Assembly: GCA_027186245.1 (NCBI GenBank)
Contig: CP114492.1
Coordinates: 193,501 to 257,500 of the forward strand
Length of the DNA stretch: 64,000 nt
Source: Coriaria nepalensis
Taxonomy: Eukaryota; Streptophyta; Magnoliopsida; Cucurbitales; Coriariaceae
Reading direction: 5' to 3'
The translations under genes and the position numbers were made by a program. Below are positions 1-17,945 of this stretch, piece after piece. The notes under the pieces were generated by a model, which saw only the letters and a program-made list of their open reading frames with translations, ran no database searches and had not been told where the DNA came from. Every line of letters begins with the position of its first letter. Position 1 is the first letter of the stretch.

Positions 1-32
1 AAAAAGGAATGAAGTTGAAATAAAAAGCTCAC

Positions 33-1926
33 CTAAAATCCTCCTGGGTTTCTTTTAGGCGGCATTGAAGAGGGGTCCTGCCAGTACATAGAACCATTGG
101 GAGCACACCATCCAGGATTCTCTTGTTTCAACGCCATTGGGAACGGACATGACTGAGCAGGAGTATGCTGCACAGGACCAAAATGAGTAGAAGAAGAGGG
201 ACATAGCTGTCGTTCTCTCTGCTGAACAGAACCGAAATGAGAAGAGGAACATAGTCCTCGTTCCGTGCTAAGATACGGGTTGACGCCAGTAATTAAGTGA
301 TCAATTCCAGTGTGTTGGGCATTTGAGCAATCTCCAGTTAAACAGTTTAACGGAGTCTCGAGATCAATCAGCTCCAGAAATACCATGTCATCATCACCTT
401 GAAGCATTTGGTCCCTGTCACCCACTGTTCCATAGCCAGAGTAGAATCCATAGCCGTTCTCTTCAGTCATCAATCTATTAGTGAAGTTTCCAGGGTCTCC
501 AGAGTTGTAATACATATTATTTCCATCGATGCAAGGTGTGGATGATATGTAAGCTGAAGTAGAGGGGTCATGCTGCTGTAAATACAAACCCTTTTACAAG
601 TTAGAGAAATTTACAAAAAAATATAATACTGGAATATGATATCGAACAATGAGATACAAAATTTGATAAGCGGGCGTGGAGCTAGCTCGTGGGACTTGAA
701 GACATCAGTAGCCTGAAATTCATGCTGTTGCCTCAAAATGTTTAGCAAGCTAAAGGGAACTTCCACATTGGGGAAAAAAGTTTACTACACTAAAGTACAA
801 AAATATCCGTAAAAGACATATCAAAACATTGAGTAGAAAGTAGAAAATATAGCCTTATTCATGCTTCAAAAAGTTTAGCTACCACATTTCCATTATTGGG
901 AAAAAAGATGACGGAAGTAATGTACCTTTATACTGTCCTTTTCTGCTAAATTAGGAGGACCATCTTCCTTGAACATGGACAGCCACATATTAATCTCGTC
1001 ATCATCTAGTTGAACATCTGTAGAAGTAATATCATTACCAAGACCTTGGTTAATCACCACCTCATGCGGAGACGGCAAGGTTTCAGAAATGCATGATATA
1101 GACAAAGATCCATGGGTTATGCTTTGAGGGAGAATGGGGCCCACAGAAACTGTTTTGTTGGGTTCATTACAAGGCAGTACAAGGGTCGTGGTAGACTGCC
1201 CAGCAGGAGGTTCTGCCTCCTTGGAATCGACTTCATCGTCATCCTCCTCATCCCATTCTTCCTCTGCAAATGGTGCTCCATACTGGGCTCCATTTCTTGG
1301 GCCTAGACCTTCCTTCTGAAAAATTATACAGAGAACATACGCATCCTGAGAAAACCCCTTATCAGCTACATCCTTGTCTTCAAGTCTATATTCGTGCATA
1401 ACCCAATCTGTTCGATCCCCCTTAGGAGCCCGGCCCCTGTGAAAGATCAAAGTTTTAATATACCCCACGACTTCAGCATTATTATGGATCGGTCTATCAT
1501 TTCCAGTGACCTTCCAATACCCAGATTCAGTGGCTCGCTTCATTCTAACCCCACTAGCATATTTCTTTTCTCTTGCGCTAAAGAAATACCACTTCAGATC
1601 CCCACTAACCAGGGATGATTTATCTGACAAAGGATAAACAAACCCATTTAAAAAGAATGAAATGAGGAATCAGAATTCACACAATCAAACATTAAAAACA
1701 ACAGATGACATGTTATCACCACATCGATGCAAAGTAGATATATTTAAGAAGAGAGTACAATGGTACCTGGAAGATCACAAGGGTCATATTTGTATATGTC
1801 CAATTCAGTAATGACATTAGCTGGCTGTTTCTTATGTAAAATTTTCCTCTTCAGATAGAACTTAACAAGCTCGGCGTCAGTCGGATGAAACCGAAAGCCA
1901 GGAGGTAACTTCCTTGTCTTAGCCAT
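33..1926 (-). CDS. NAC082: NAC-domain transcription factor, ANAC082-like
   Basis: Three coding exons on the minus strand, 1767..1926, 926..1623 and 33..575, join in frame to about 466 residues. The first ATG in frame ([17 protein letters not shown]) is at 1926; there is none upstream in that frame. The NAC domain fills roughly residues 6-155, with subdomain A ([11 protein letters not shown]), the DLPDKS junction created exactly by splicing, and subdomains C/D ([21 protein letters not shown]). An acidic stretch ([11 protein letters not shown]) and a Ser/Thr-rich C-terminal part, probably the activation region, follow. The family binds DNA in the nucleus. Closest recalled relatives are ANAC082/ANAC103, linked to ribosomal (nucleolar) stress responses, and the leader uORF supports that. 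The stop codon is followed directly by a donor-like GTGAGC, so the 3' end may be spliced just beyond it. The gene reaches the window edge and its 3' UTR is not visible. The NAC class is certain, the orthology likely. Confidence 0.88.
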
Positions 1927-2170
1927 CAAGAAATTTGAAAGTCGGTCCACTGTCTGATAACTTCAGATTAAACGAATGATGATGAAATCAACCTAATTTT
2001 CTCGTATCTCTACCAGAAAGTAACCCAAATCCAATTCCAATTCCCAACAATACTATCTTTCAGGGATAAAAAGAGAAAAAAAGGGAAAAAGAGCAAGTTT
2101 CTAATCAACTTCCGAGGACTAGTATCTTTACATAAACCCCAAAAGATTCAAAAAAGGAAAACACCATATA

Positions 2171-2281
2171 TCAGGTCCAGTGCCGGAACAATGTCTTCCA
2201 GGAACACCACAATCTCCCACGGTTCATAAAGCAAAACTCACACTGAAAGGGCGAATTTTTCTTCTTGCGATCAAACGACAT
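2171..2281 (-). CDS. Upstream ORF (36 aa) in the NAC082 leader, candidate conserved-peptide uORF
   Basis: Upstream of the NAC start, an ATG at 2281 opens a 36-codon frame ending in TGA at 2171, about 245 bases before the main ATG if no intron lies between. A good acceptor (GTGCAAACAG) lies just upstream at about 2300, so the ATG probably begins near the 5' end of a leader exon. The peptide starts MSFDRKKK, has a Cys pair (CEFC) and ends RLWCSWKTLFRHWT. Its tryptophan-rich end abutting the stop is the look of ribosome-stalling leader peptides. ANAC082 in Arabidopsis is known to carry a conserved-peptide uORF that represses the main ORF and responds to ribosomal stress. I infer that this is its counterpart, without having aligned them. 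A second short uORF (ATGGTGTTTTCC start, near 2165) follows. Confidence 0.62.
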   Translation of the reverse strand: MSFDRKKKNSPFQCEFCFMNRGRLWCSWKTLFRHWT

Positions 2282-2948
2282 GGATGCGAAATGAAAGCCT
2301 GTTTGCACAATTGTTAGACACAAATATTAGCAAAAGGAAAAGAAAAACAAGAATCGAACACAGAATATAAAAAAAACTAATCATCTCCAGATTTATTAAA
2401 AAAACAAAAAAACAAAAAAAAATCAGCTGGACAAAAACTCCTAGAGCACAGAAACATTATCAAGCTCATCGAAAAAACTATTCATAAAAAACCCCACCTA
2501 CAACAACGCAATTTTGACATTTGAAGAGAGAAGCTTCAAACACAAATCACAAAAAAAAAAAGAAAAAAAAAAAGGAAAGCCCTGAGATATAATAAAACGC
2601 AATCTAACAGCAAGATCATCAAAACCAGCAGCATAAGGCAAAATTATAACCCCGAGTGGCAACAAAATTTTCAAAGTTTCAACTAGGTCAAAATCTTACT
2701 GAACCGATACAGTACAAGATCACAAACGAAAAAAGGAAACAAAGAAATCACTAATCAAAACCAGAGAGACAGCGCGAATAAAAAAAAAAAAAAACATGAA
2801 AAAAGAAAGAGCTTTCAGAAACCATAACTGGATAGATTGAGGAACCGAGGCTGGTTTCCGAGCGAGAGGCCCTTATAGAGAGAGAGAGAGAGACTTGATG
2901 AGTTGAAATTTGTGAGAGTTGCCGTGGGGAAGGCAGTGATATGGAGGA

Positions 2949-2960
2949 TATATTTATATA
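2949..2960 (-). promoter_or_regulatory. TATA box of the NAC082-like gene
   Basis: Read on the minus strand this is TATATAAATATA, a strong TATA element. Transcription would start about 30 bases downstream, near 2920, followed by a CT-rich leader (CTCTCTCTCTCTCTATAAGG) typical of plant 5' UTRs. The leader from about 2920 to 1927 probably holds at least one intron ending near 2300. Confidence 0.55.
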
Positions 2961-4058
2961 GAGTGGGAGATGGACTTTTCCCGGGTTTTTTGGCGGGCCC
3001 ATTTGCTTAACTCACAATCCATGCATTCTGATTGGTCATAAATGGTATAGTTAGCTTATTAAGAAATAATCGTATGTTGATGGGTCATATGAGATGTAAT
3101 GATGGGTATAATTGGTCATTTAACTTCATATATAGTTTGTAGGTTGAATCCAATTTCATAATGATACCTTCTAATTGTAGTTTAATCCATGATTAATTAG
3201 GAACAAAGACTACATACAAGTAGGAATACAGAGAGACAATTGAGGACCCACATGAGAAGAAGTTACCAGGAAATTAAATAAATTAGGAACAAAGACTACA
3301 GACTACAAGTAGGAATGCCGACAATTGAGGACCAACATGAGAAGAAGTTACTAGGAAATTAAATTGATGTCCCAGCTGGCAGACATTAAAAGTTAATGCG
3401 TAAGCTTTCTACTTGTAAATGAATCTCTTATGCACAAAATTTGCTAATCAGAAGAAGAATACAAAATTCTAAGTTAGATATGATCTTCAACAAACAAATT
3501 GAACCTGAAAATTCAAGCAAATAACACATCATCACAATCTTACACTACATTGTACATGAAAAGAATTCGACACTCCCTCTCGCAAACCGCTTCCATCAAA
3601 ACAACGCAAGACCATAAATGAAAACAAAACACCAGGTTGAACAAATGTAGATGTTAACCAAGCTGAGCCGAAATTACACTTTTCGAAAAATGGTGGACAT
3701 CCATGGCTGCTTCGGATCACAACCACCCTGTAAAATAATTGGCTGAGCCCGAGCAGGGTCCCACTGGAATCACACTGTACAATGTATATGTTTCCCACAA
3801 TGGGTGGGAGGAGTAGAACTGGATAATACACTCTGCAAGTAAGTTCCGCACAAACAAGCAAGCTAAGAAAGGGGCTAAAAAACCCATACAAAGATTTATC
3901 AGAGCCTTGCAAAAACCTTGAAGCAATTCTGTACGGAGTCAACTGGCCTTGAATCATAGTGTTGATTGGAATCAGATATGCAAGTCTAGCCATAATCTTT
4001 TTCGTTTCGCTGACATTTTTCCAAATGGAACAACCATGATCATCACTGACAATACATC
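2961..4058. other. Intergenic region between NAC082 and PI4K-beta, with a tandem duplication and PI4K-beta 3' UTR
   Basis: No coding region is visible. At 3196-3365 a segment of about 85 bases beginning ATTAGGAACAAAGACTACA is present twice in direct tandem with a few differences. The part from about 3500 to 4058 lies downstream of the PI4K-beta stop codon and is probably its 3' UTR. Open frames at 3532-4062 overlap that gene's last exon out of frame and look like chance. Confidence 0.5.
3196..3365. repeat. Tandem duplication, two copies of about 85 bp
   Basis: The copies run about 3196-3281 and 3282-3365. Both carry the blocks AACAAAGACTACA, TACAAGTAGGAAT, GACAATTGAGGACC and CATGAGAAGAAGTTAC in the same order. 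They differ by a handful of substitutions and short indels, so the duplication is not very recent. Confidence 0.8.
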
Positions 4059-11542
<7,484 letters not shown>

Positions 11543-12060
11543 TCTCAATCCCTCACCATAACCCCAAACAACCACTCATACAGAGAACAATCAACCCCAA
11601 TTTTCTTACAATCTGAACTCCCTCTCTTAGCACCATTTCAAAAATTACCACAACAAGCAGAATCCAGCCATCCGATAATTACTCAAAAATTCCTTACAGA
11701 AAAACATAAGGAAAGACCTTAATTCTTATACCAAACGGATTTTGAATTCCCTTAATAATTCAAATCACTAAACCCCCTACAACTATTGACCATAAAAACT
11801 AACTACTTATTCCCTACTATAAATCAACAGAAAAGCACACTTCCGATTTCCTCCTCCAAAGAAAATGAAGAACAAGAATCATGAATTTGCAGGAGAAAGA
11901 AGAGAGAGAGAAAGAAGAGAGAGAGAGAGACTTTTATCGCTTACAAGTTACGAATGCAGTGAATCAGATTTCTAAGAGTGAAAAATTATTAAATGAAATG
12001 AGAGACCAAACGAAGGTGGAGGCGGATCTTATATCTTTAGCTTCTTTACGACGGCGAATG
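11543..12060 (-). promoter_or_regulatory. PI4K-beta leader and core promoter region
   Basis: Upstream of the start codon on the minus strand is a leader rich in CT runs (complement of AGAGAGAGAAAGAAGAGAGAG at about 11,905-11,930), a common plant initiator-region feature. No convincing TATA box was seen. Open frames printed here on the plus strand are low-complexity GA-rich sequence. Confidence 0.35.
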
Positions 12061-15000
12061 TGATGCTCAGCTGCAGGCTATGGTGGCGGTGATGGCGGTC
12101 GTCATCGTCGTCAATGTTTTGAAAAAAAAAAAAAAAAGGAAAGAGAGAGATGAAGGCGACTTTGAATTAGAATGTATTTATTTGCAATTAAAAAAAACGC
12201 TCGTTATTTTATTAATTTGTTTCGTTACTCCTAACGTGCGAAAGAATTTTAAAATATGCTAAGATGCGCCACGATGCGGAGTGCGCATCCTTGGTGGCTG
12301 TTGTTGCGGTTGAAGCCACGTTTGCATCGTTGAAATCAAATTCAATTCCTTCCAACAACAACAACAACAACATTTAACCAGGTATTACTATTTACCGTTG
12401 AATTGTAATAACTTCTCTTTTCAAACGCCAATTAGCAGCAGCCACCATTTTAGAACATTCATCTTCTTCTCAAACGGAAACGAATGAAATTGCATGATAA
12501 AATAATACATATACACTTTTGTTTTATGCTTTTTGAGAGCAGGTCCTTCCAGCTAGAATGAAACCAGTTGCAGTTTCTGAATTTCTAGAATATGATTGGA
12601 TTGGAAGAACTGTTTGATTTTAAGTATCCAATCTCATGTATCTTCACTGTTGAATTTTAGGAAATTCAAGCTTGTAAGAACGAACTAATGATGATGACAA
12701 AGATTCAACTTACATATTCGTGGAATTCAAAGATTCTAGCTAGCCTGGATCAAATCTTGGAATTCATTGCAGACATAGCATCTATTTCATCTAATCGACT
12801 TTCAATTCTTTTTACTATTTTACTTTGTTGATAAATTGTTGACTGTTCAGCTCTACTTCTTGTTTCTGCCATTAATGACTAGTGTTGAGCTCGGAAACAA
12901 CAGGAGCACCAAAATGATAGAACATTATTCGACTGGTGTTAAGACTTTTTGTGCCAAATTGGACTCTTTTAACTCATCAGGGGCTCCTTCTTGACTCGTG
13001 TTAGACTTTATTAGTATTTTAGGCTTTTGCTTCACTGGCCCATATAGTAATTGGACCATCTTCTAGGCCTGGGGGACACTCTCTTAGAAGCTGTTCTCTG
13101 CTCATCAGCATCCGACGTGTCGTTTGTTTGGATCTCTCCTCATTAAAAATCCTGTATTAGGAAAGCATACGACTACGACCCGACAAATTCATATCGATTA
13201 AGGAGTATATAATTAAGATGAGAGTAATCATAGAATTGTATCATCTCATATCAATCCAAAACTAAAGTATCCGAATCCGATCGGGTGATTCGGATAATTC
13301 GGATAATTCGGATTCGGATCAGTTTGCACATGCAAGCAATTAAATAATCTATATATTGGGAAACATATTTGCATAAATTTTGCGACAAGATCCTGCATGC
13401 ACGCACTACTCGATCATTACTTGACAAGTCTTAATTAGATTTCGCAAATATTTTATTGTTTCTTTTGCATGGACTCCCGCCAACGTAAGATATATGTAAG
13501 TCTTTATGATTTTTGTATTCATGTAGATGATTTTTTACTTCTTCTTTCTTATATTTACGAAATGATATGAACAAAATTCATCTTGGTTGTTTAATGAACC
13601 TTTCTTTTGCCAAAAAAAAAAAGATAATAAAGACATAGCTAATGCATGGGATTGGAACGTAACGTATATATATATATATATCTTTTTGTTAATTAGAGTG
13701 AGCGTTTTTGAAAAGAGAGTCAAATATCAAGATAAGAAAGGAGCAACTATAACCATCTTGCATGGAGTACAAGGCTAACACATGTCAATTAAGTCAAACA
13801 TGTATGGTCAATGGTCAAGATAACTTCCAACATTTTAAAACATGAAGCAAACGTGTTGAAGCAATATTTTTGAAACTGCCGTTTGGATTCCAATTCGTTC
13901 TAGTTTTTGAAACTTACGTTCGTATTGCATGGATTGAGTTTGAATGCTGACTATACCGTAACGTACAGTTTCTTCCTTTTGATGATGTGTTAAAAATCAT
14001 GATATGTTTTAATATGATTGGTCGGATTTCCGATGTCTATCAAGTTTGTATTAGATAATCATCATTTAATCATTGGAATTCATTATATAAGACTACTTTC
14101 TTTTTTTAATTTATGATTAGCAAAATTTGGAACACAAAAATTCTAATAAATGTTTGTACTTTGTATCATGACAAGTACTACCAATGTTATATCAAATTTA
14201 GAGAACAAGATAGAAAATGGAATGTGAATATTCATCGTGTACTAACAAAATTAAATGTATGTCTATTAATCTCGCGTTTGATCATTAATTACCATTTTAA
14301 TATGATAATTTTGTTAATTATATAAACTATAAGTGACTAAAAAACAAGAACTTGATACGTTAATTGTATTCTCATCGGAACAAATTCGAGAATCAATTAC
14401 AATTTTTAATAAATAATGCGTAAATCTAAATAATTTTATGTGAGAATCTAAAGATACTAAATTGTCGTTTCACGAACAGTCAGTGAATCTAAATTAGAAC
14501 ATTCCACAATAATGATCGAGAGCATTAAAAGTAATTAGTTACCAATTTCATAAAAAGGCATGCGGTGGCCATTTGTATCTCTTCACTTAACAGCTTACTA
14601 AAGTATAAGATTTCAAAAGAGTTGCTATATATTACCGTATTCCATGTAATTAGGCTAAATCAAATATTTCATTTCACATAAATTCAACTCAATCACATAT
14701 AAATTAGGCTAAATTAGTGTTTTATATATATAACACAAAAGGTTTATTATGTGAAGATATACATTTTCTCAAGAAAAGTTGCCAAATCGTTGCTACAAGG
14801 TAGACAAATCAGGTCATGATCGAAGAGAGAGACGTTTGAATATATGGACAGAAAGTAATGAAGGCAGTGACAATAGGATACGTACCACTTTGGCATAGAA
14901 GGAAACACTGTTTATGGAATCACACTTAATTTCAAAATCAACGATAAGATATGCTAAAGCGTTCCAATTAAAAGGGGGGAGATTAATTTCCATATACATA

Positions 15001-15090
15001 TTGTAAGACAAATTTCATATATAAAAAAATGGTAACAGTTTGTGCATGCAGTTAGGGAAGCAGTTTTGTCTCCTTTCACCCTTCTTTGTG
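12061..15090. other. Intergenic, about 3 kb, no gene seen
   Basis: AT-rich DNA between the divergently arranged PI4K-beta and YUCCA genes. It holds poly-A runs (12,121; 13,611), a short (TA)n at about 13,667-13,681, and a degenerate direct repeat CGGATAATTC/CGGATTCGGATC at about 13,270-13,320 of the kind often left by transposons. Frames of 60-70 codons are not supported by composition or homology. Confidence 0.5.
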
Positions 15091-15100
15091 TATAAATAAG
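15091..15100 (+). promoter_or_regulatory. TATA box of the YUCCA10-like gene
   Basis: TATAAATAAG lies 80 bases before the start codon, at the expected spacing for a short 5' UTR of about 45-50 bases. Confidence 0.6.
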
Positions 15101-15170
15101 AGAGGGCTGTAGTGTGTAACCTACATTCATCCCTAAGAGTGAGCAGTACTGAAGAAAATTACTTATTACA

Positions 15171-17466
15171 ATGGTGGAAACAACAACGACCGTTTTGATT
15201 GTAGGCGCCGGTCCATCGGGCCTAGCCACCTCCGCTTGCTTAAGCCGCTACTCGATCCCTCATATCATCCTCGAAAAAGAGGATTATTATGGTTCACTCT
15301 GGAAGAAGAAGGCTTATGATCGCTTAAACCTTCACTTAGCCAAAGAGTTTTGCTCGCTACCCCTCATGCAACACGACCAGACCACCCCTAAATTTATGTC
15401 CAAAGACACCTTTGTTTCTTACCTGGACGATTATGTTGACAAGTTCGGCATCAAACCGTGCTGTTTCCAGTCCGTGGAATCAGCCGCTTTCGATGAGAGC
15501 GATGAGAAGTGGAGGGTGGAATCTAGAAGCTGTGTCGATGGCCTTGTAAGAGTTTTTGTGGCGGATTTCTTGGTCGTGGCAAGTGGTGAGAATAGCTGTG
15601 CTTTTGTTCCTGGTCTGAAAGGGTTGGATAGTTTTGGAGGGGAGATCATTCATTCTAGTGAGTACAAATCCGGTTCCAAGTATAAGGGAAAAGATGTTTT
15701 GGTCGTTGGTTGTGGAAATTCCGGCATGGAGATCAGTCTCGATCTCTCTGACTTTGGAGCTCGAACTTCCATGGTGGTGCGGAGTGCTGTAAGATCTCTC
15801 TCTCTCTCTCTCTCCCTCTTCTATATACCAACCTGATTCAATCATGCATGTAATTTTCTTCTACATTCTCTTGCATGCAATGAAGAAACGGCTGCTAAAA
15901 TTCCATCTTGCCTATTGTTTCTGTTAAATTCATAACCGGATTTATTACAATATTGACTTGTAATGAAAACATGGCCACGTCGATTCTGAATTTTTTTTTT
16001 TTTTTTTTTTACGGAATTGAGGAAGCGAAATTTACAGATCGAGAGAATTAAATAATTACATTAATATAATCTGGGCTGGTTCTAGCTTAGTTCTGATGAT
16101 CGCGATGATATATAACATACTTTTTGTCTTTTCCGAGGTTTGAAACAATGGGATCTTGCATGCATGGAGGAATCCTGCATGAAATTAGGAAGAAGCTAGA
16201 CAAGTGCATGCATCCACTAATTTATGTAGAATGATCAATGTCCACTCATCATCTTAATTAATGATACGGTTTTGTCTTAATGACGGACTAAACCTCACAA
16301 TTAGATCTCCTTTAAACCTCTGTTGGCAATTAATCATTTGATTATTTGACATGCATGCATGAGAGTTAGTAAGTTACTCATATTGTGTTCCTTTCCAAAG
16401 CCATTTTAGATGTGATTTCCTTTTTTTCCTTTTATTATTATTTTTATTTTATTTTTTTCACATTATCATCAAAGAAACTTATCTTGATATAGCCTAGCTA
16501 TATCGTAATGCATTTCTTATTCAATTTAATCCCATATTTAGATCGATGATATATAGATTGTTTATTTTGAATTTTTTAAGGAGAATTGGCCAAAAAAAAA
16601 AAAAAAACTTTATATTACATATATTATATACTATATAGACAAATGTCCTGCATGCGATTGTATTAGTATTTATTATTTATAAATTTATTGATGTAATTTC
16701 TATGTATCACAAGAATTGGGTTCTTGAATTAACCCATGCGTATGCATGCATTTGTAGTTTCACGTCCTGACCAAAGAGATGGTTTATCTTGCGATGATGC
16801 TGCTAAGATATTTGCCCGTATCCATTGTGGATCGCATCATCATCTTCCTCGCCTACATTGAGTTTGGAAATTTATCTAAAATTGGGATTCGCCGCCCATC
16901 CAAAGGCCCGTTCGCACTCAAATATGCTACCGGAAAAACTCCCGTTATAGATAATGGAACCGTCAAGAAGATCCTATCCGGTGATATTAAGGTAATTATA
17001 ATTTGTTAAGATCATATTATAGAATCTATAATTATAATCACTTCATAACTGATCACAGGTTGTTCAAAGTGAAATACTTAACATCAATGGGAAACAAGTG
17101 GAATTCAAGAATGGGCTTCGGAAGAGTTTCGACGCCATAGTTTTTGCGACCGGTTATAAAAGCAGAGCTAATACTTGGCTTAAGGTAACAAATAATTAAT
17201 TAGCATAATCATGATTAAATAATTAATTAAGCAAGCTTATCATTGCAATGTGTTGCGGTATGTAGGATTTTATGTATGTTCTAAATGAAGAGGGGATGCC
17301 GAAGAATGCGTTCCCGAGGCATTGGAAGGGAGACAAGAAGATATACTGTGCCGGGTTAGCCGGAAAAGGACTTCCCGGAGTTGCTGCCGATGCTAAGGCT
17401 ATAGCTGATGATATCAACAATGTATTAAGCGCCAATTACAGATACTCTCTATTAAGTGTTAACTAA
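15171..17466 (+). CDS. YUC10: Flavin monooxygenase, YUCCA10/11-type (auxin biosynthesis)
   Basis: Four exons, 15171..15788, 16758..16991, 17059..17184 and 17266..17466, all joined in phase 0, encode about 392 residues, a normal YUCCA length. The enzyme converts indole-3-pyruvate to indole-3-acetic acid using FAD, NADPH and oxygen (family knowledge). Visible motifs are the FAD-binding GAGPSG (residues 12-17), the YUC-type [22 protein letters not shown] stretch, the NADPH-binding GCGNSG (about 181-186) and FATGYKS in exon 3. The spacing and the phrases [22 protein letters not shown] and [12 protein letters not shown] match the YUC10/YUC11 clade better than YUC1-9. YUC10 is expressed in Arabidopsis endosperm and imprinted, by recall. 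Intron 1 is long (969 bases) and rich in CATGCA motifs. Nothing looks broken. Confidence 0.93.
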
Positions 17467-17663
17467 TAATAATTGAAGCTCGATCTATGGGCCAGACCGG
17501 TTCCGGACCAGGTTGCTAATAGCTAATTAAAGACTAGTTCATTTATATAGCAGTAGGCTAATTAAAGACTAGTGTTGCTCCCATCTCATTACGTGCATAG
17601 GGACGGAGGAAATATGGTAGGAAATATGAGTTAAATAGTATTGTAAGTTATAAATTCGACTTA

Positions 17664-17713
<50 letters not shown>

Positions 17714-17945
17714 TATCTACATAATTTATATATTTTCCTTATATCTATTTATTAAGCTCTTTATCTACATATTTTATACGGATCATGTAACAATAAGTAT
17801 TGATATATTAAAAAATTATGACGTCAGTTAAATTGTGGAAAAGTGATTGAAGGGATAAAAAATTAATTAATTTCAATAATCTAGAGATTAAAAAGTTAAT
17901 CCGTCTTAATATAGGGATGAATTCGTAATTTTACATGGGGGACGA
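17467..17945. repeat. Intergenic with (TA)n microsatellite
   Basis: The downstream flank of the YUCCA10-like gene contains an uninterrupted (TA)n run at about 17,666-17,708 inside AT-rich DNA. No gene is visible. Confidence 0.7.

Noticed and set aside
1744..1950. NAC start eight codons further upstream (DRLSNFL)
   Set aside because: The upstream codon is GTG, not [14 protein letters not shown] is the natural start.
12061..15090. MicroRNA precursors or tRNA genes in the long intergenic regions
   Set aside because: Scanned by eye for well-known plant miRNA words and tRNA boxes; none matched. Folding or covariance searches could not be run.
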